DNA of 64,000 nt from an uncultured Lachnospiraceae bacterium. Lineage in GTDB: Bacteria > Bacillota > Clostridia > Lachnospirales > Lachnospiraceae. Shown piece by piece: positions 1-8,163 of this stretch. The notes beneath the pieces are model-generated. The model saw only the letters and a list, made by a program, of their open reading frames with translations, did not search any database and was not told the origin of the DNA. The position numbers and the translations under genes are program-made. Numbering within the stretch: the first letter of the stretch is position 1; the number at the start of each line of letters is the position of its first letter. The stretch spans positions 59,612 through 123,611 of the forward strand of contig CADAXW010000006.1 of assembly GCA_902792005.1 (NCBI GenBank), read 5' to 3'.

Positions 1-233
1 GTCAGTGCCTGCTGCAGACGTGTGTAGTATTCCGTCGTCTTATACTCATCGGAATAACGGCTCTTCTCTTCTGTTCCCTCCGGTTCTTCCGCAAATACTG
101 TCAGGGACTGCGACAGGCAGAGCGACAGAACCAGGATCAGAGAAAGGAGTCTTCTTCCTGCTCCCCTCCTCTTTCTTCCCGTTTTCATGCTTCCGGTTAT
201 ATTCTCTTCTATGTTCTTCCTTGCTTTTACCAT
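1..233 (-). CDS. Secreted protein, N-terminal part only (cut by window edge)
   Basis: The reading frame stays open from an ATG at 233 to the left edge, so only about 77 N-terminal residues are visible. An AGAGGGG ribosome site lies 9 bases before this ATG; an in-frame ATG at 188 has a poorer site. The protein begins with a basic stretch, then a hydrophobic core (LLSLILVLSLCLSQSL) and a likely signal-peptidase site after VFA, followed by an acidic, Tyr-rich region. This is a classical signal peptide, so the product should be exported. No functional domain is visible in this part and I cannot name a function. It is transcribed divergently from the next gene. Confidence 0.7.
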   Translation of the reverse strand, partial: MVKARKNIEENITGSMKTGRKRRGAGRRLLSLILVLSLCLSQSLTVFAEEPEGTEEKSRYSDEYKTTEYYTRLQQAL

Positions 234-296
234 ACGTTAATACCCCTCTGTAGATGATGTAAGATACGATTGATATTACAGCCAAAGTAATACCTT

Positions 297-367
297 ATTA
301 TATCATTTTTTTTCGTATAAATCTATCCCGGGAAGCACTGGAAAGGGGGAAGATTCTGTAGTAAAAT
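297..367. promoter_or_regulatory. Divergent promoter region between the secreted protein and the orphan gene
   Basis: On the plus strand TGGAAA (339-344), a 17-base spacer and TAAAAT (362-367) form a plausible sigma-A promoter 43 bases before the start at 410. On the minus strand a TATAAT (297-302) could serve the secreted-protein gene, but I see no good -35 for it. The rest of 234-409 holds nothing else I recognise. Confidence 0.45.
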
Positions 368-409
368 AGTCCTATGATTCCCACGTGTGCCATGGAAGGA
401 GGGATTGTC

Positions 410-1873
410 ATGTATAAGCCGAATAAAAGGAAACTGGCAAAGGGACGGATCACTGCCCGGGAGGACGGATTTCATTCCCATGTCTATGAGTATACCCTGT
501 ACTGCGAAGATCATGAGATCATCGCCAGACTCATGAGAGACTGGGTATCCACACTCAATAAGAATGTCTTTCGTTTCAAGAATCTGAGTGATGAAGTCGG
601 ATTTGTGATCCTGGTCGCAGGTGATGCCCGGTTCGAGTTCTATCAGAAACGAACAAAACAGGTACAGTTTGCCGATGGTTCGGTCCGTACTGCCGTTGAG
701 TATTATGGAATGTACACGGACTTTTGCTATTTTCCCCCTTACCTGCACTGGGGAGATGAAATGAATGAGATCATGACTACACTGGAAATGATCCTTATCG
801 GCGTGGATCCCCTGACCTGGATCCGGACCATTCCCATGCAGTGCCATAGGAAAAATGATCGGGGCGAAAAATGCGAACGCTGGGAGATCAAGAAGTTCGA
901 TCCTACCCTTTCCAGGGAGGAGGCTGCGCAGCGCCACATGCCGGAAGGATATCTTGCGGATCGGCTGAATGCCACCGGAATGAGTGTTTATGGCGGAACT
1001 CCCTATGCACAGACTGTCAGAGCCGGTGAAAACCCGCTGATCACGGAGCGGATCCAGCGGAACCTTAAGAAGGCAGAGGAAAGAAAAAATGCGCCAAAGG
1101 ACAATAAACCTGAGGAAAAGAGGGAGGAAGGCCTGAAGAAGTACCCCGGTTATTTCCTCGTATCCGTGGGAGAACCTCTGGATCCCTTTATTCATGCACA
1201 GATTGACAAGAGCAGGAATATCATAATGGAGCCTCAGGATCATCAGTTCATAGAGCTTCGGGCCAGTGGGATATCCATGAAGCGGCGTATGGCTGACTCC
1301 CAGACCTATATGCTGGAGTACGAGAATACCCACAGCTTTGATAATTATATCTACATCAGCGATTCCCGGATCGCCTTCATCAACAGAAAGTACAACCGGG
1401 ATGAGGCCGGTGGATGGATCGGTTTCGGAGGAGGCGGCGCTTATGTGTTTGCAGAAGCCATGAACCTTATGAGTAAAGGCGTAAAGGCTGCGCAGCGCCA
1501 CGATAAAGCCCTGGCCGGACATATCCGGTATGAGTGGCTGGGTATGGTGACCTATCGGCATAAATATAAAACCTTCGGCCATGAGCAGATCCAGTTTTAT
1601 TATAAAGACCAGGAAAAGAGCACCTGGGCGCTCACCGTGGATCTCCCCGGCGGTTCGGATGCAGAGGTCATAGCAAATGACATCGTAAAGAAGGCCTGCC
1701 ATTACAGACTTCGCATGTCGAAGGAGTATACGCAGGATGTGCAGGATATCCTGTTCGGTTATCTGAACGGAAAACCCATCGAGAAGGAGTCGGATCCCAG
1801 TGAATACTGCGCAGCACCCCTTCCCGGTCAGCTGTTTGCCTCCCTGGGAGAAAAGTACCGTCCACAGAACTGA
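410..1873 (+). CDS. Hypothetical protein, 487 residues, unrecognised family
   Basis: The start is chosen at 410 because GGAAGGAGGG (394-403) sits directly before it; the frame is open from 374 but without a ribosome site there. I do not recognise the family. Residues 1 to about 205 look like one folded, acidic/aromatic domain (many Tyr, Phe and Trp, including a PYLHWGDEM stretch). A lysine/glutamate-rich linker follows at about 215-245, then a second mixed alpha/beta domain with a glycine-rich turn (GWIGFGGGGAY) near residue 345. There is no signal peptide and no convincing membrane segment, so it is probably cytoplasmic. It stands alone on the plus strand, with its own promoter and a strong terminator, amid minus-strand genes. 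Confidence 0.8.
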   Translation: MYKPNKRKLAKGRITAREDGFHSHVYEYTLYCEDHEIIARLMRDWVSTLNKNVFRFKNLSDEVGFVILVAGDARFEFYQKRTKQVQFADGSVRTAVEYYGMYTDFCYFPPYLHWGDEMNEIMTTLEMILIGVDPLTWIRTIPMQCHRKNDRGEKCERWEIKKFDPTLSREEAAQRHMPEGYLADRLNATGMSVYGGTPYAQTVRAGENPLITERIQRNLKKAEERKNAPKDNKPEEKREEGLKKYPGYFLVSVGEPLDPFIHAQIDKSRNIIMEPQDHQFIELRASGISMKRRMADSQTYMLEYENTHSFDNYIYISDSRIAFINRKYNRDEAGGWIGFGGGGAYVFAEAMNLMSKGVKAAQRHDKALAGHIRYEWLGMVTYRHKYKTFGHEQIQFYYKDQEKSTWALTVDLPGGSDAEVIANDIVKKACHYRLRMSKEYTQDVQDILFGYLNGKPIEKESDPSEYCAAPLPGQLFASLGEKYRPQN

Positions 1874-1893
1874 TCTGCAGTTCATACAAAGAA

Positions 1894-1926
1894 AGGCGAT
1901 GACCATTTCCGGTCACCGCCTTTTTT
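1894..1926. terminator. Bidirectional rho-independent terminator
   Basis: AGGCGATGACC (1894-1904) pairs with GGTCACCGCCT (1911-1921) around a six-base loop, with one mismatch, and is followed by six T. Read from the other strand an A-tract becomes a T-tract, so it can end both the plus-strand gene at 1873 and the minus-strand operon ending at 1937. Confidence 0.85.
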
Positions 1927-1936
1927 CAAGTTTCAT

Positions 1937-2464
1937 TTATTGCATTCCGTTCGGTCCGCCTGGGTTGTTCTGCCCGTTTGGCGCATATGATCCGTTCGAA
2001 CTTGGATAGAGCTGATCGTACTTCTCGGCAAGTCCGTTCAGTTCCGCATTTCCGTAGGTATTCAGGGGCGTGCTCAGGGCCACGAGGGTTCTTGCATCCT
2101 CAATCTTTCTCTGCTGCGCCCTGTATCCCAGAATCCCCCAAAGGATAAATGCCGCACCGATCACAAGACCGGTCAGGATAAAAGCAATCTGAGGAAGATC
2201 ATGGTTCTCAGGCCTTGCAAAAATGCCGGCAATGATAAATGTAGCACCGATGGCACATTTTGCGATCACTGCTCCTACGCTGGGAGTCTTCTCAGCCGTC
2301 TCCCTGGCCCGCTGGATCCGCATCCGCATGGCATAATCCGAACCTGCCCCTGGCTGAAACAGCTGCTGTCCGGGCTGAATTACAGGCTGATTGCCGTACT
2401 GATTCATAGGCTGCTGTCCATACTGATTCCCCTGTGGGTTTGTTCCATATTGATTTGTTGGCAT
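1937..2464 (-). CDS. Gln/Asn/Gly-rich small membrane protein
   Basis: 175 residues with ATG at 2464 and a GAGGAGG site 8 bases upstream. Residues 1-40 are a low-complexity Gln/Asn/Gly/Tyr/Pro segment with repeated NQYG units. A basic amphipathic stretch follows (about 45-60), then two membrane segments (about 64-82 and 92-113) separated by a short polar hairpin, a soluble helix and another Asn/Gly/Pro-rich tail. No catalytic motif is visible and I do not recognise a family. It is the last gene of a three-gene operon behind the polytopic membrane protein and the membrane-anchored HNH protein (13-base gap), which suggests a shared membrane-associated role. It resembles in style the YGQQ-rich membrane protein at 54.8-55.9 kb, but no direct relation is evident. 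Confidence 0.8.
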   Translation of the reverse strand: MPTNQYGTNPQGNQYGQQPMNQYGNQPVIQPGQQLFQPGAGSDYAMRMRIQRARETAEKTPSVGAVIAKCAIGATFIIAGIFARPENHDLPQIAFILTGLVIGAAFILWGILGYRAQQRKIEDARTLVALSTPLNTYGNAELNGLAEKYDQLYPSSNGSYAPNGQNNPGGPNGMQ

Positions 2465-2477
2465 CAGAGTGTCCTCC

Positions 2478-3059
2478 TCAAAACAGTCCGTAGAGATAAT
2501 ACCCGGCCCAGATTCCCGCAGTGATCACGGCAGCCCGGAGAAGATATCTGAGAAACCAGATCCCGGGATGTCTTCCGATCCGTCCCCGCAGGATCCAGAG
2601 CCCAATTTTATCCGCCTTATTCTGATTGCAGCTATGGCAGGCGGCTACCATATTTCGAATGTCATTGATATTATGGATCCCCTTTCGCTCCAGCTTTTTC
2701 TGCAGCTTTACATCTCTGGATACCGGACCCACGGGATAGAGATGATCCACAGTGACCTTATCCTTCTTCAGCCATTTTCCGCAGTAAACACAGATATAAC
2801 GCTTTCCGATATCCGGCTTATGACCGGAAAAGAATCTCCGCCGATAGTCCGCCCGGCGCCGTCCCAGAGAATTGTTGATCCGGATCCGCAGCGGGGGAAC
2901 CTGCGCCTCTGCGAACTTTCTCAGTTTTTTCAGACGGTGTCCGGATACCTGTCCGGAATAATCGATGCCGTCCCAGGAAAGTCCCGCCCGGGTCAGAACC
3001 TTACTCTTCTCTTTCTCGTCCAGATGCGATCCGGAAACCGTGATGGGATATGTCTTCAT
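2478..3059 (-). CDS. HNH endonuclease-like protein with C-terminal membrane anchor
   Basis: 193 residues from ATG 3059; the frame extends further upstream but only through the end of the preceding gene. The stop of that gene lies 11 bases away and no clear ribosome site is seen, so translational coupling is likely. Residues 85-150 form an HNH zinc finger: CxxC at 90/93, DH at 105-106, Asn residues in the NINDIRN stretch (130-136) and CHSCN at 141-145 followed by K. This is the layout of HNH nucleases that cut DNA. The N-terminal 85 residues are basic and could bind nucleic acid. Residues 168-190 form a hydrophobic helix, so the domain would be tethered to the membrane. That is unusual for an HNH nuclease; competence-type or defence roles are possible but unproven. 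Confidence 0.75.
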   Translation of the reverse strand: MKTYPITVSGSHLDEKEKSKVLTRAGLSWDGIDYSGQVSGHRLKKLRKFAEAQVPPLRIRINNSLGRRRADYRRRFFSGHKPDIGKRYICVYCGKWLKKDKVTVDHLYPVGPVSRDVKLQKKLERKGIHNINDIRNMVAACHSCNQNKADKIGLWILRGRIGRHPGIWFLRYLLRAAVITAGIWAGYYLYGLF

Positions 3060-3070
3060 TCGGTGATCAG

Positions 3071-4045
3071 TTAAAACGAATCCTTTTCCTGAAGCTTTCT
3101 GAACTTCTTGGACTTGGATGTAAGTGCCTCGTAATCCTGCTCTGTTGTTTTTGTAGCCAGTCCGGCCTGTGTGAAGTTCCGGAGAACACCAACCAGGACG
3201 AAGGGACGTACGAAGGTACCGTGTACGATGGCCCACAGAATGATACCTACGATCACAGCAGCGATGAGCGCAAGATTTGTCGGATTGGTAAAGAATGCGT
3301 TGAGTGAGATATCATTTCTCGTGCATGCTTCCACCAGCTCATCCCTAAGTGATGTGAAGGTATCTGTCATGTTGCTGAAGATCAGGAAAAATACCCCTGA
3401 AAATGCGCCACCGATCAGAACAAGGGATGCAATTCCCATACCGAAGATACGGCCCATATTCCGAAGAAGTGTCTTGCCGTTCTTAAAGAAGATGGCTGCA
3501 CCCTGCAGAGTTGCCTTTAAAGCACTCTTATCCTTGCAATAGAACACCCATCCAAGACAGCAGTCACACAGGAAGCCGATCAGAACCTGAATTCCAATGT
3601 TGATGGTGGATGCGATGGCATTGCCGGCATCTCCACCGATGGCTTCTCCTGCCTTCGTAAGCAGATTACCGAGTTCACGGAAGATCGCTTTAATAGCATT
3701 CGTTGCTGCATAATAAATGGCAACGGTGGTAAAACGTTCCTTCACCATACGCTTTCCTTCCGCATATACATCATCCGGAAGAGTGCCCTCTGTCACTGCC
3801 CTGGTCATCATGGCGATCTGGCCTGCCTGGAAGGTGTAGGCAAAGAAATGCGCTACCACAGCAACTATGACAATGCCGAACAACACGCCGATGGCAAGAC
3901 CGATCAAACCTTTATCTGTCAGCTTATCCATCAGAATGAAGCCGCCCACAGCCAAAAGACCGACACCGATCAATGCACAGGTGTTAAAGAGGAAGCGATG
4001 AAGGGAAAAGGTTAACGTTTTTTTGTAGATTTCCTTGTTACTCAA
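3071..4045 (-). CDS. Polytopic membrane protein, unknown function
   Basis: 324 residues starting at a TTG (4043-4045) with an AGGAGGTG site directly upstream (4051-4058). About six membrane segments can be drawn: roughly residues 20-40, 46-70, 150-175, 205-230, 265-290 and a weaker one near 120. A cysteine-rich stretch (LCDCCLGWVFYC) lies mid-protein at the membrane surface, and the C-terminus is basic. The overall look resembles Firmicutes DUF975-like or YihY-like integral proteins, but I cannot assign it. It heads a three-gene operon with the HNH protein and the Gln-rich membrane protein, under the promoter at 4079-4107. Confidence 0.75.
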   Translation of the reverse strand: MSNKEIYKKTLTFSLHRFLFNTCALIGVGLLAVGGFILMDKLTDKGLIGLAIGVLFGIVIVAVVAHFFAYTFQAGQIAMMTRAVTEGTLPDDVYAEGKRMVKERFTTVAIYYAATNAIKAIFRELGNLLTKAGEAIGGDAGNAIASTINIGIQVLIGFLCDCCLGWVFYCKDKSALKATLQGAAIFFKNGKTLLRNMGRIFGMGIASLVLIGGAFSGVFFLIFSNMTDTFTSLRDELVEACTRNDISLNAFFTNPTNLALIAAVIVGIILWAIVHGTFVRPFVLVGVLRNFTQAGLATKTTEQDYEALTSKSKKFRKLQEKDSF

Positions 4046-4078
4046 TAAAACACCTCCTTTAACCTAAATCTGATAACA

Positions 4079-4107
4079 ATTATATCGATTTTTCCGAAAG
4101 ATAGCAA
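4079..4107 (-). promoter_or_regulatory. Sigma-A type promoter for the 3071-4045 operon
   Basis: On the minus strand TTGCTA (4102-4107), a 17-base spacer and a perfect TATAAT (4079-4084) lie 34 bases upstream of the TTG start. The rest of the 4046-4149 gap is AT-rich without further structure. Confidence 0.7.
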
Positions 4108-4149
4108 GAAAATATGCATTTTTTGCAGTATATTATCATTCTTTTCGTA

Positions 4150-5541
4150 TCACTCTTTTACAATATTTCGGATCCAGACACCCTTCTTCAGGAGGATGTA
4201 TCCGATGATACATTTCAGAAGATCCGCTACATGCACCAGGGCAAAGATCCAGACCACGGAAATGTCGGTAAATCGGCTGAGTACGTAGGCCAGCGGAACC
4301 GAAACGGCCATCATGAACACGCTGTCAAACAGGAAGGTGATGATGGTCTTTCCACCGGAACGAAGGGCAAAATAGCTGCAGTGCAGGAAGGAATCCTTCA
4401 GCATGGCCACCGCCTGGACCATGATAAATGCAGTTGCGATCTCCCGCGCAGTATCATTGGTATTATAGATCTGGGGGAACAATCCTGAGGTCATGAACAT
4501 GATGCTGCCCGTGACCAGCGCACTGAGCATTCCGGCAACGATCAGCTTCCGGGTCCAGTCCTTTGCCTTCTCCAGCTCTCCTGCTCCCAGGGCCTGCCCC
4601 ACCAGAATGGCCACGGCATCTCCCATGGCGATAAATACGATATTGAACAGGTTATTGATGGTATTGGCGATGTTCTGTCCGGCTACCACATTTAACCCTC
4701 TGGTGCTGTAGGCCTGTGCCAGAAGGGCCACACCCACGGACCAGAGTGCCTCATTGATCAGGATCGGCATACCGGTGAGGAAGAACTTCTTAACAAGGTT
4801 CCATGGCACCCGAAGGGTACGGTACAAGCCCTGGAAGTACTTATGACTGTGCTTGTGCCGGATGCTCCAGATGATAACAATGAACATTTCCACATATCTG
4901 GAAAGCACGGTTGCGATAGCCGCACCGATGACGCCCAGCTTCGGGCATCCCAGCTTTCCGAAGATCAGCAGATAGTTGAAGATCAGGTTGACTATGACGG
5001 CCACAACACTGGCGAACATGGGAACCTTGGTCTGCCCGCACTCCCGCAGGGTGCTGGAATACATCATGCTCACAAAGATCGCCGGCAGCGAGATCAGGAT
5101 CACCTTCAGATAATCCTCGCCATACATCTGGGCAGCTGCCAGGTCTCCCCCGTCCTCGCTTCCGCTGAGGTAGCTTTCGATCAGGGCGGATCCGAAGATC
5201 AGCAGCACAACAATGGCTGCAATGGCGATGATCAGCCCCAGCCAGAACTTATAGCGAAATGTATGCCGGATGCCCTCGTCATCCTTGTATCCGTAGTATT
5301 GCGCCGTGAAGATCCCGACGCCGGACATGCCTCCGAACATGCAGAGGAAGTAGATAAAGATCAGATTATTTACGATGGCAACGCCGGACATCTGCTCCGT
5401 GCCGATCTGCCCCACCATGATGTTGTCCAGCAGGCTCACAAAGTTTGAGATTCCGTTCTGGATCACAATGGGGACGGCGATGCCAAGTACCATTTTATAA
5501 AAATTCTTGTCTCCAAAATAACGACTCTTCGTTATACTCAT
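4150..5541 (-). CDS. MATE family multidrug/cation antiporter
   Basis: 463 residues with about 12 membrane segments. The N-terminal half carries the MATE signature: AVPIVIQNGISNFVSLLDNI followed by the MVGQIG motif near residues 42-50. The length is normal for MATE proteins. The family exports cationic drugs or metabolites using a Na+ or H+ gradient. The start at 5541 has a GGAGTGA site, and the stop of the CDF gene is only 5 bases upstream, so the two exporters are co-transcribed at the distal end of the long operon. Substrate cannot be told from sequence. Confidence 0.93.
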   Translation of the reverse strand: MSITKSRYFGDKNFYKMVLGIAVPIVIQNGISNFVSLLDNIMVGQIGTEQMSGVAIVNNLIFIYFLCMFGGMSGVGIFTAQYYGYKDDEGIRHTFRYKFWLGLIIAIAAIVVLLIFGSALIESYLSGSEDGGDLAAAQMYGEDYLKVILISLPAIFVSMMYSSTLRECGQTKVPMFASVVAVIVNLIFNYLLIFGKLGCPKLGVIGAAIATVLSRYVEMFIVIIWSIRHKHSHKYFQGLYRTLRVPWNLVKKFFLTGMPILINEALWSVGVALLAQAYSTRGLNVVAGQNIANTINNLFNIVFIAMGDAVAILVGQALGAGELEKAKDWTRKLIVAGMLSALVTGSIMFMTSGLFPQIYNTNDTAREIATAFIMVQAVAMLKDSFLHCSYFALRSGGKTIITFLFDSVFMMAVSVPLAYVLSRFTDISVVWIFALVHVADLLKCIIGYILLKKGVWIRNIVKE

Positions 5542-5546
5542 TCAAA

Positions 5547-6503
5547 TCACTCCGTTCGATGACGGTGACTGACGTCCTGGACAGGGTTCACGTGAACCAT
5601 CACGTGTTTGATCTCGGGAAATGTATTTTCCAGTGCGTCATGCACTCGTTCTGCAATATCATGTGCCTCGGTCAGTGACATGGCTCCGTCCACACAGATC
5701 TCCAGATCCACGTAGATCCGGGGCCCGAACATGCGTGTCTGCAGCATGTCCACTCCCTCGACGCCCCTCTGTTCCAGGGCACATTTACGTAAATGTTCCT
5801 CCACGGCATCATCACAACGATGATCCACCATCTGGTCGATGGAATTACGGAACACATCATAGGCTACTTTAAAAATAAATATACAAATGATCAGACTGGC
5901 GATGGGCTCAAGGATGGGAAGTCCCATTCTGGCGCCGGCGATACCGATCAGGGCACCGACGGAGGAAAGGGCATCGCTTCTGTGATGCCAGGCCTCTGCC
6001 TCCAGTGCCGTGGAATGGATCCGCTTTGCAGCGGCTCTGGTATACCAGTACATGGCCTCTTTGCCGACAATGGATACACAGGCTGTGATCATGGCAAAGA
6101 CACCGGGGATCTCGATACCGTCGCTTCCGGAACGGATCTTCGCTACGGCGGACTGGCCGATCTCCCAGCCGGCAATGGCCAGGATCAGCGCCAGGATCAG
6201 GGCAGCCACGCACTCGAAGCGCTCATGGCCGTAAGGGTGATCCTTATCGGCGGAACGTCCGGACATGCGAACGCCGATGATGACGATAAAGCTGCTGAAC
6301 ACGTCGGATGCAGAATGCACGGCATCACTGATCATTGCTCCGGAATTTGCAAAGATACCGGCAAGCAGCTTGATCACCGTAAGGATGATATTGCCGATGA
6401 TGCTGACAACAGAAACCCTTGTGGCAACGCTGCGAAACTCCCGGGTGATATCTTCCCCGGAGGTGTTCTTCTGATTCAGTTCGCTGGTATTTATGCCTGC
6501 CAT
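5547..6503 (-). CDS. Cation diffusion facilitator (CDF) metal exporter
   Basis: 318 residues. I chose ATG 6503 with a GAAGG site 8 bases upstream; a GTG at 6512 overlaps that site and is less likely. The membrane domain contains the metal-binding pairs typical of the YiiP/FieF group: DAVHSASD in helix 2 and HRSDAL in helix 5. The C-terminal cytoplasmic domain (from about residue 210) holds the His/Asp-rich metallochaperone-like fold, with HDIAERVHDAL and HVMVHVNP. CDF proteins export Zn2+, Fe2+, Mn2+ or Cd2+ in exchange for protons; the exact metal is not resolvable here. It lies between rluD and the MATE gene. Confidence 0.93.
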   Translation of the reverse strand: MAGINTSELNQKNTSGEDITREFRSVATRVSVVSIIGNIILTVIKLLAGIFANSGAMISDAVHSASDVFSSFIVIIGVRMSGRSADKDHPYGHERFECVAALILALILAIAGWEIGQSAVAKIRSGSDGIEIPGVFAMITACVSIVGKEAMYWYTRAAAKRIHSTALEAEAWHHRSDALSSVGALIGIAGARMGLPILEPIASLIICIFIFKVAYDVFRNSIDQMVDHRCDDAVEEHLRKCALEQRGVEGVDMLQTRMFGPRIYVDLEICVDGAMSLTEAHDIAERVHDALENTFPEIKHVMVHVNPVQDVSHRHRTE

Positions 6504-6525
6504 ATCAATCACCTTCGTTCGTCTC

Positions 6526-7461
6526 TTAGTTTTGCAAATGGCGCAGAATCTTTGTAAAATGCGCCGGCAGCTCGCTTGTAAACTCCATCTCTTCTCCGGT
6601 CACCGGATGTATAAACCCGAGGGTCCCTGCATGCAGAAGCTGTCCTTCCAGGTTGAAGGGACATTTCCGGGGACCATAGACCGGATCTCCCAGGATGGGA
6701 TGATGCAGAGATGCCATATGAACCCGGATCTGGTGTGTCCGTCCGGTTTCCAGGATGCATCGGATCAGAGTAAACTCCTGTTTCAGTGCTTCCACCGGTT
6801 CATAATGTGTTACCGCCCGTCTTCCGCCCTGCTGGATGGAGATCCGTTTTCGATCCTTTGGATCCCGGGCCAGCGGTGCGTCCACGGTACCGCCCTCCTG
6901 GATCCGTCCGTGACAGATGGCGGTGTAGATCCGATGAATACTATGCTCCGCAAATTGAAGTGCCAGGCCTCTGTGTGCCTGGTCGGATTTGCAGACCACA
7001 AGAAGTCCGCTGGTATCTTTATCAATACGATGTACAATGCCCGGCCGCTGGACTCCGTTGATGGAGGAAAGCGAGTCTCCGCAGTGATACATCAGAGCGT
7101 TGACCAGGGTTCCTGAGTCATGTCCTGCAGCAGGATGAACCACCATGCCCTGGGGCTTGTTTACCACCAGCAGATGGGGATCCTCATAAAGGATCTCCAG
7201 AGGCAGATCCTCCGGCTGGATCTCGAGCTTTTCGGTCTCGGGGATCACGATATGGACGAAGTCCCCACATTTTGCCTGATAGGATGCCTTCACAGCCTTT
7301 TCATTCACGGATACAGCACTGCTTTTGATCAGCTGCTGCAGATAGCTTCTGGAATACTCCGGCAGACTTTCGGCCAGGTATTTATCCAGACGCATTCCCT
7401 CCTGCTCCGGCTCCGGTGTCAGCTCTATGAAATTGTGTGTCTCTTCCATCCGGGTATCCAT
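6526..7461 (-). CDS. rluD: RluD-type 23S rRNA pseudouridine synthase
   Basis: 311 residues with an AAAGG site 9 bases before ATG 7461. An N-terminal S4 RNA-binding domain (MRLDKYLAE..., about 20-75) is followed by the RluA-family catalytic domain with HRIDKDTSGLLV, whose Asp is the nucleophile, and the GRTHQIRVHM motif. The family isomerises uridines in 23S rRNA. It lies directly after lspA (18-base gap), the lspA-rluD pairing being common in Firmicutes. The assignment to RluD rather than another RluA paralogue rests on this context and the full-length S4 domain. Confidence 0.9.
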   Translation of the reverse strand: MDTRMEETHNFIELTPEPEQEGMRLDKYLAESLPEYSRSYLQQLIKSSAVSVNEKAVKASYQAKCGDFVHIVIPETEKLEIQPEDLPLEILYEDPHLLVVNKPQGMVVHPAAGHDSGTLVNALMYHCGDSLSSINGVQRPGIVHRIDKDTSGLLVVCKSDQAHRGLALQFAEHSIHRIYTAICHGRIQEGGTVDAPLARDPKDRKRISIQQGGRRAVTHYEPVEALKQEFTLIRCILETGRTHQIRVHMASLHHPILGDPVYGPRKCPFNLEGQLLHAGTLGFIHPVTGEEMEFTSELPAHFTKILRHLQN

Positions 7462-7479
7462 ATTTGATCACCTTTAAAT

Positions 7480-8082
7480 CTACTTGTCATTATCAGTATC
7501 TTCTGCTGTTACAGCGTCTTTCGCTTTTTCAGTTTTTTCTGACTTTCCTGTTCTTTTCTCAACATAGCTTCCGTCCTCCAGCCGGATCTTATCTCCCAGG
7601 AGAACGTCCAGATCCTTCCACTTGTACTTGAAAATAAGCAGGATCAAAATCAGGATCACGCTGACGGTTACAAAGATATCCGCCACATTGAATATGGGGA
7701 AATTTATCAGTTTAAAGTACAGGAAATCTACGACATAGCCCAGACGGATCCGGTCAATGAGATTTCCGATGGCCCCGCCGATGATGCAGCCGATCAGGAT
7801 CCGGAGCGGCAGGTAATATCTGGATCCGATGATGTTATGATAGACATAGATCAGTCCTGCCATCAGCACGATGCTGAAGATGGCCAGAAGCCAGGTCTTA
7901 TTCGATAACATCCCCCAGGCCATTCCGGTGTTTTCAAGGTACTGGAATTCAAAAACCCCCTCGATCACAGGCTTGCTTTCGCCCAGGGCCAGATTGTTAA
8001 CAACGATTATCTTCGTCAGCTGATCAAATAAAACGATCAGGAGGACGCCAAGTGTCAATATGAAATATTTTTTCTTATGCAT
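7480..8082 (-). CDS. lspA: Lipoprotein signal peptidase (signal peptidase II)
   Basis: 200 residues with four membrane segments. The two catalytic Asp motifs are visible: GAIGNLIDR and FNVADIFV. LspA cleaves the signal peptide of prolipoproteins at the membrane after lipidation. The C-terminus has an extra charged tail of about 45 residues (KWKDLDVLLGDKIRLEDGS... rich in Lys, Glu and Thr), longer than the usual 150-170 residue family length. An AAGGA site lies 8 bases before ATG 8082. A hairpin at 8113-8139 separates it from divIVA. Confidence 0.95.
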   Translation of the reverse strand: MHKKKYFILTLGVLLIVLFDQLTKIIVVNNLALGESKPVIEGVFEFQYLENTGMAWGMLSNKTWLLAIFSIVLMAGLIYVYHNIIGSRYYLPLRILIGCIIGGAIGNLIDRIRLGYVVDFLYFKLINFPIFNVADIFVTVSVILILILLIFKYKWKDLDVLLGDKIRLEDGSYVEKRTGKSEKTEKAKDAVTAEDTDNDK

Positions 8083-8106
8083 GTCAGTATTCCTTTTTTG
8101 AAAAAT

Positions 8107-8139
8107 AACACAGGGGACAGTTCTGCTGAAACTGTCCCC
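8107..8139 (-). terminator. Hairpin downstream of divIVA, possible partial terminator
   Basis: On the minus strand GGGGACAGTT and AACTGTCCCC (8113-8122 and 8130-8139) form a 10-bp stem with a 7-base loop, followed by the impure T-tract TGTGTTATTTTTC. It lies between the divIVA stop and the lspA start, so it may attenuate rather than end the transcript. Confidence 0.5.
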
Positions 8140-8163
8140 GTGGCATTGATCATCTAATATATG

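Noticed and set aside
323-1906. Long open frame on the minus strand opposite the orphan gene
   Set aside because: It mirrors the plus-strand gene, lacks a ribosome site and has an implausible composition; the plus-strand frame has promoter, GGAAGGAGGG and terminator.
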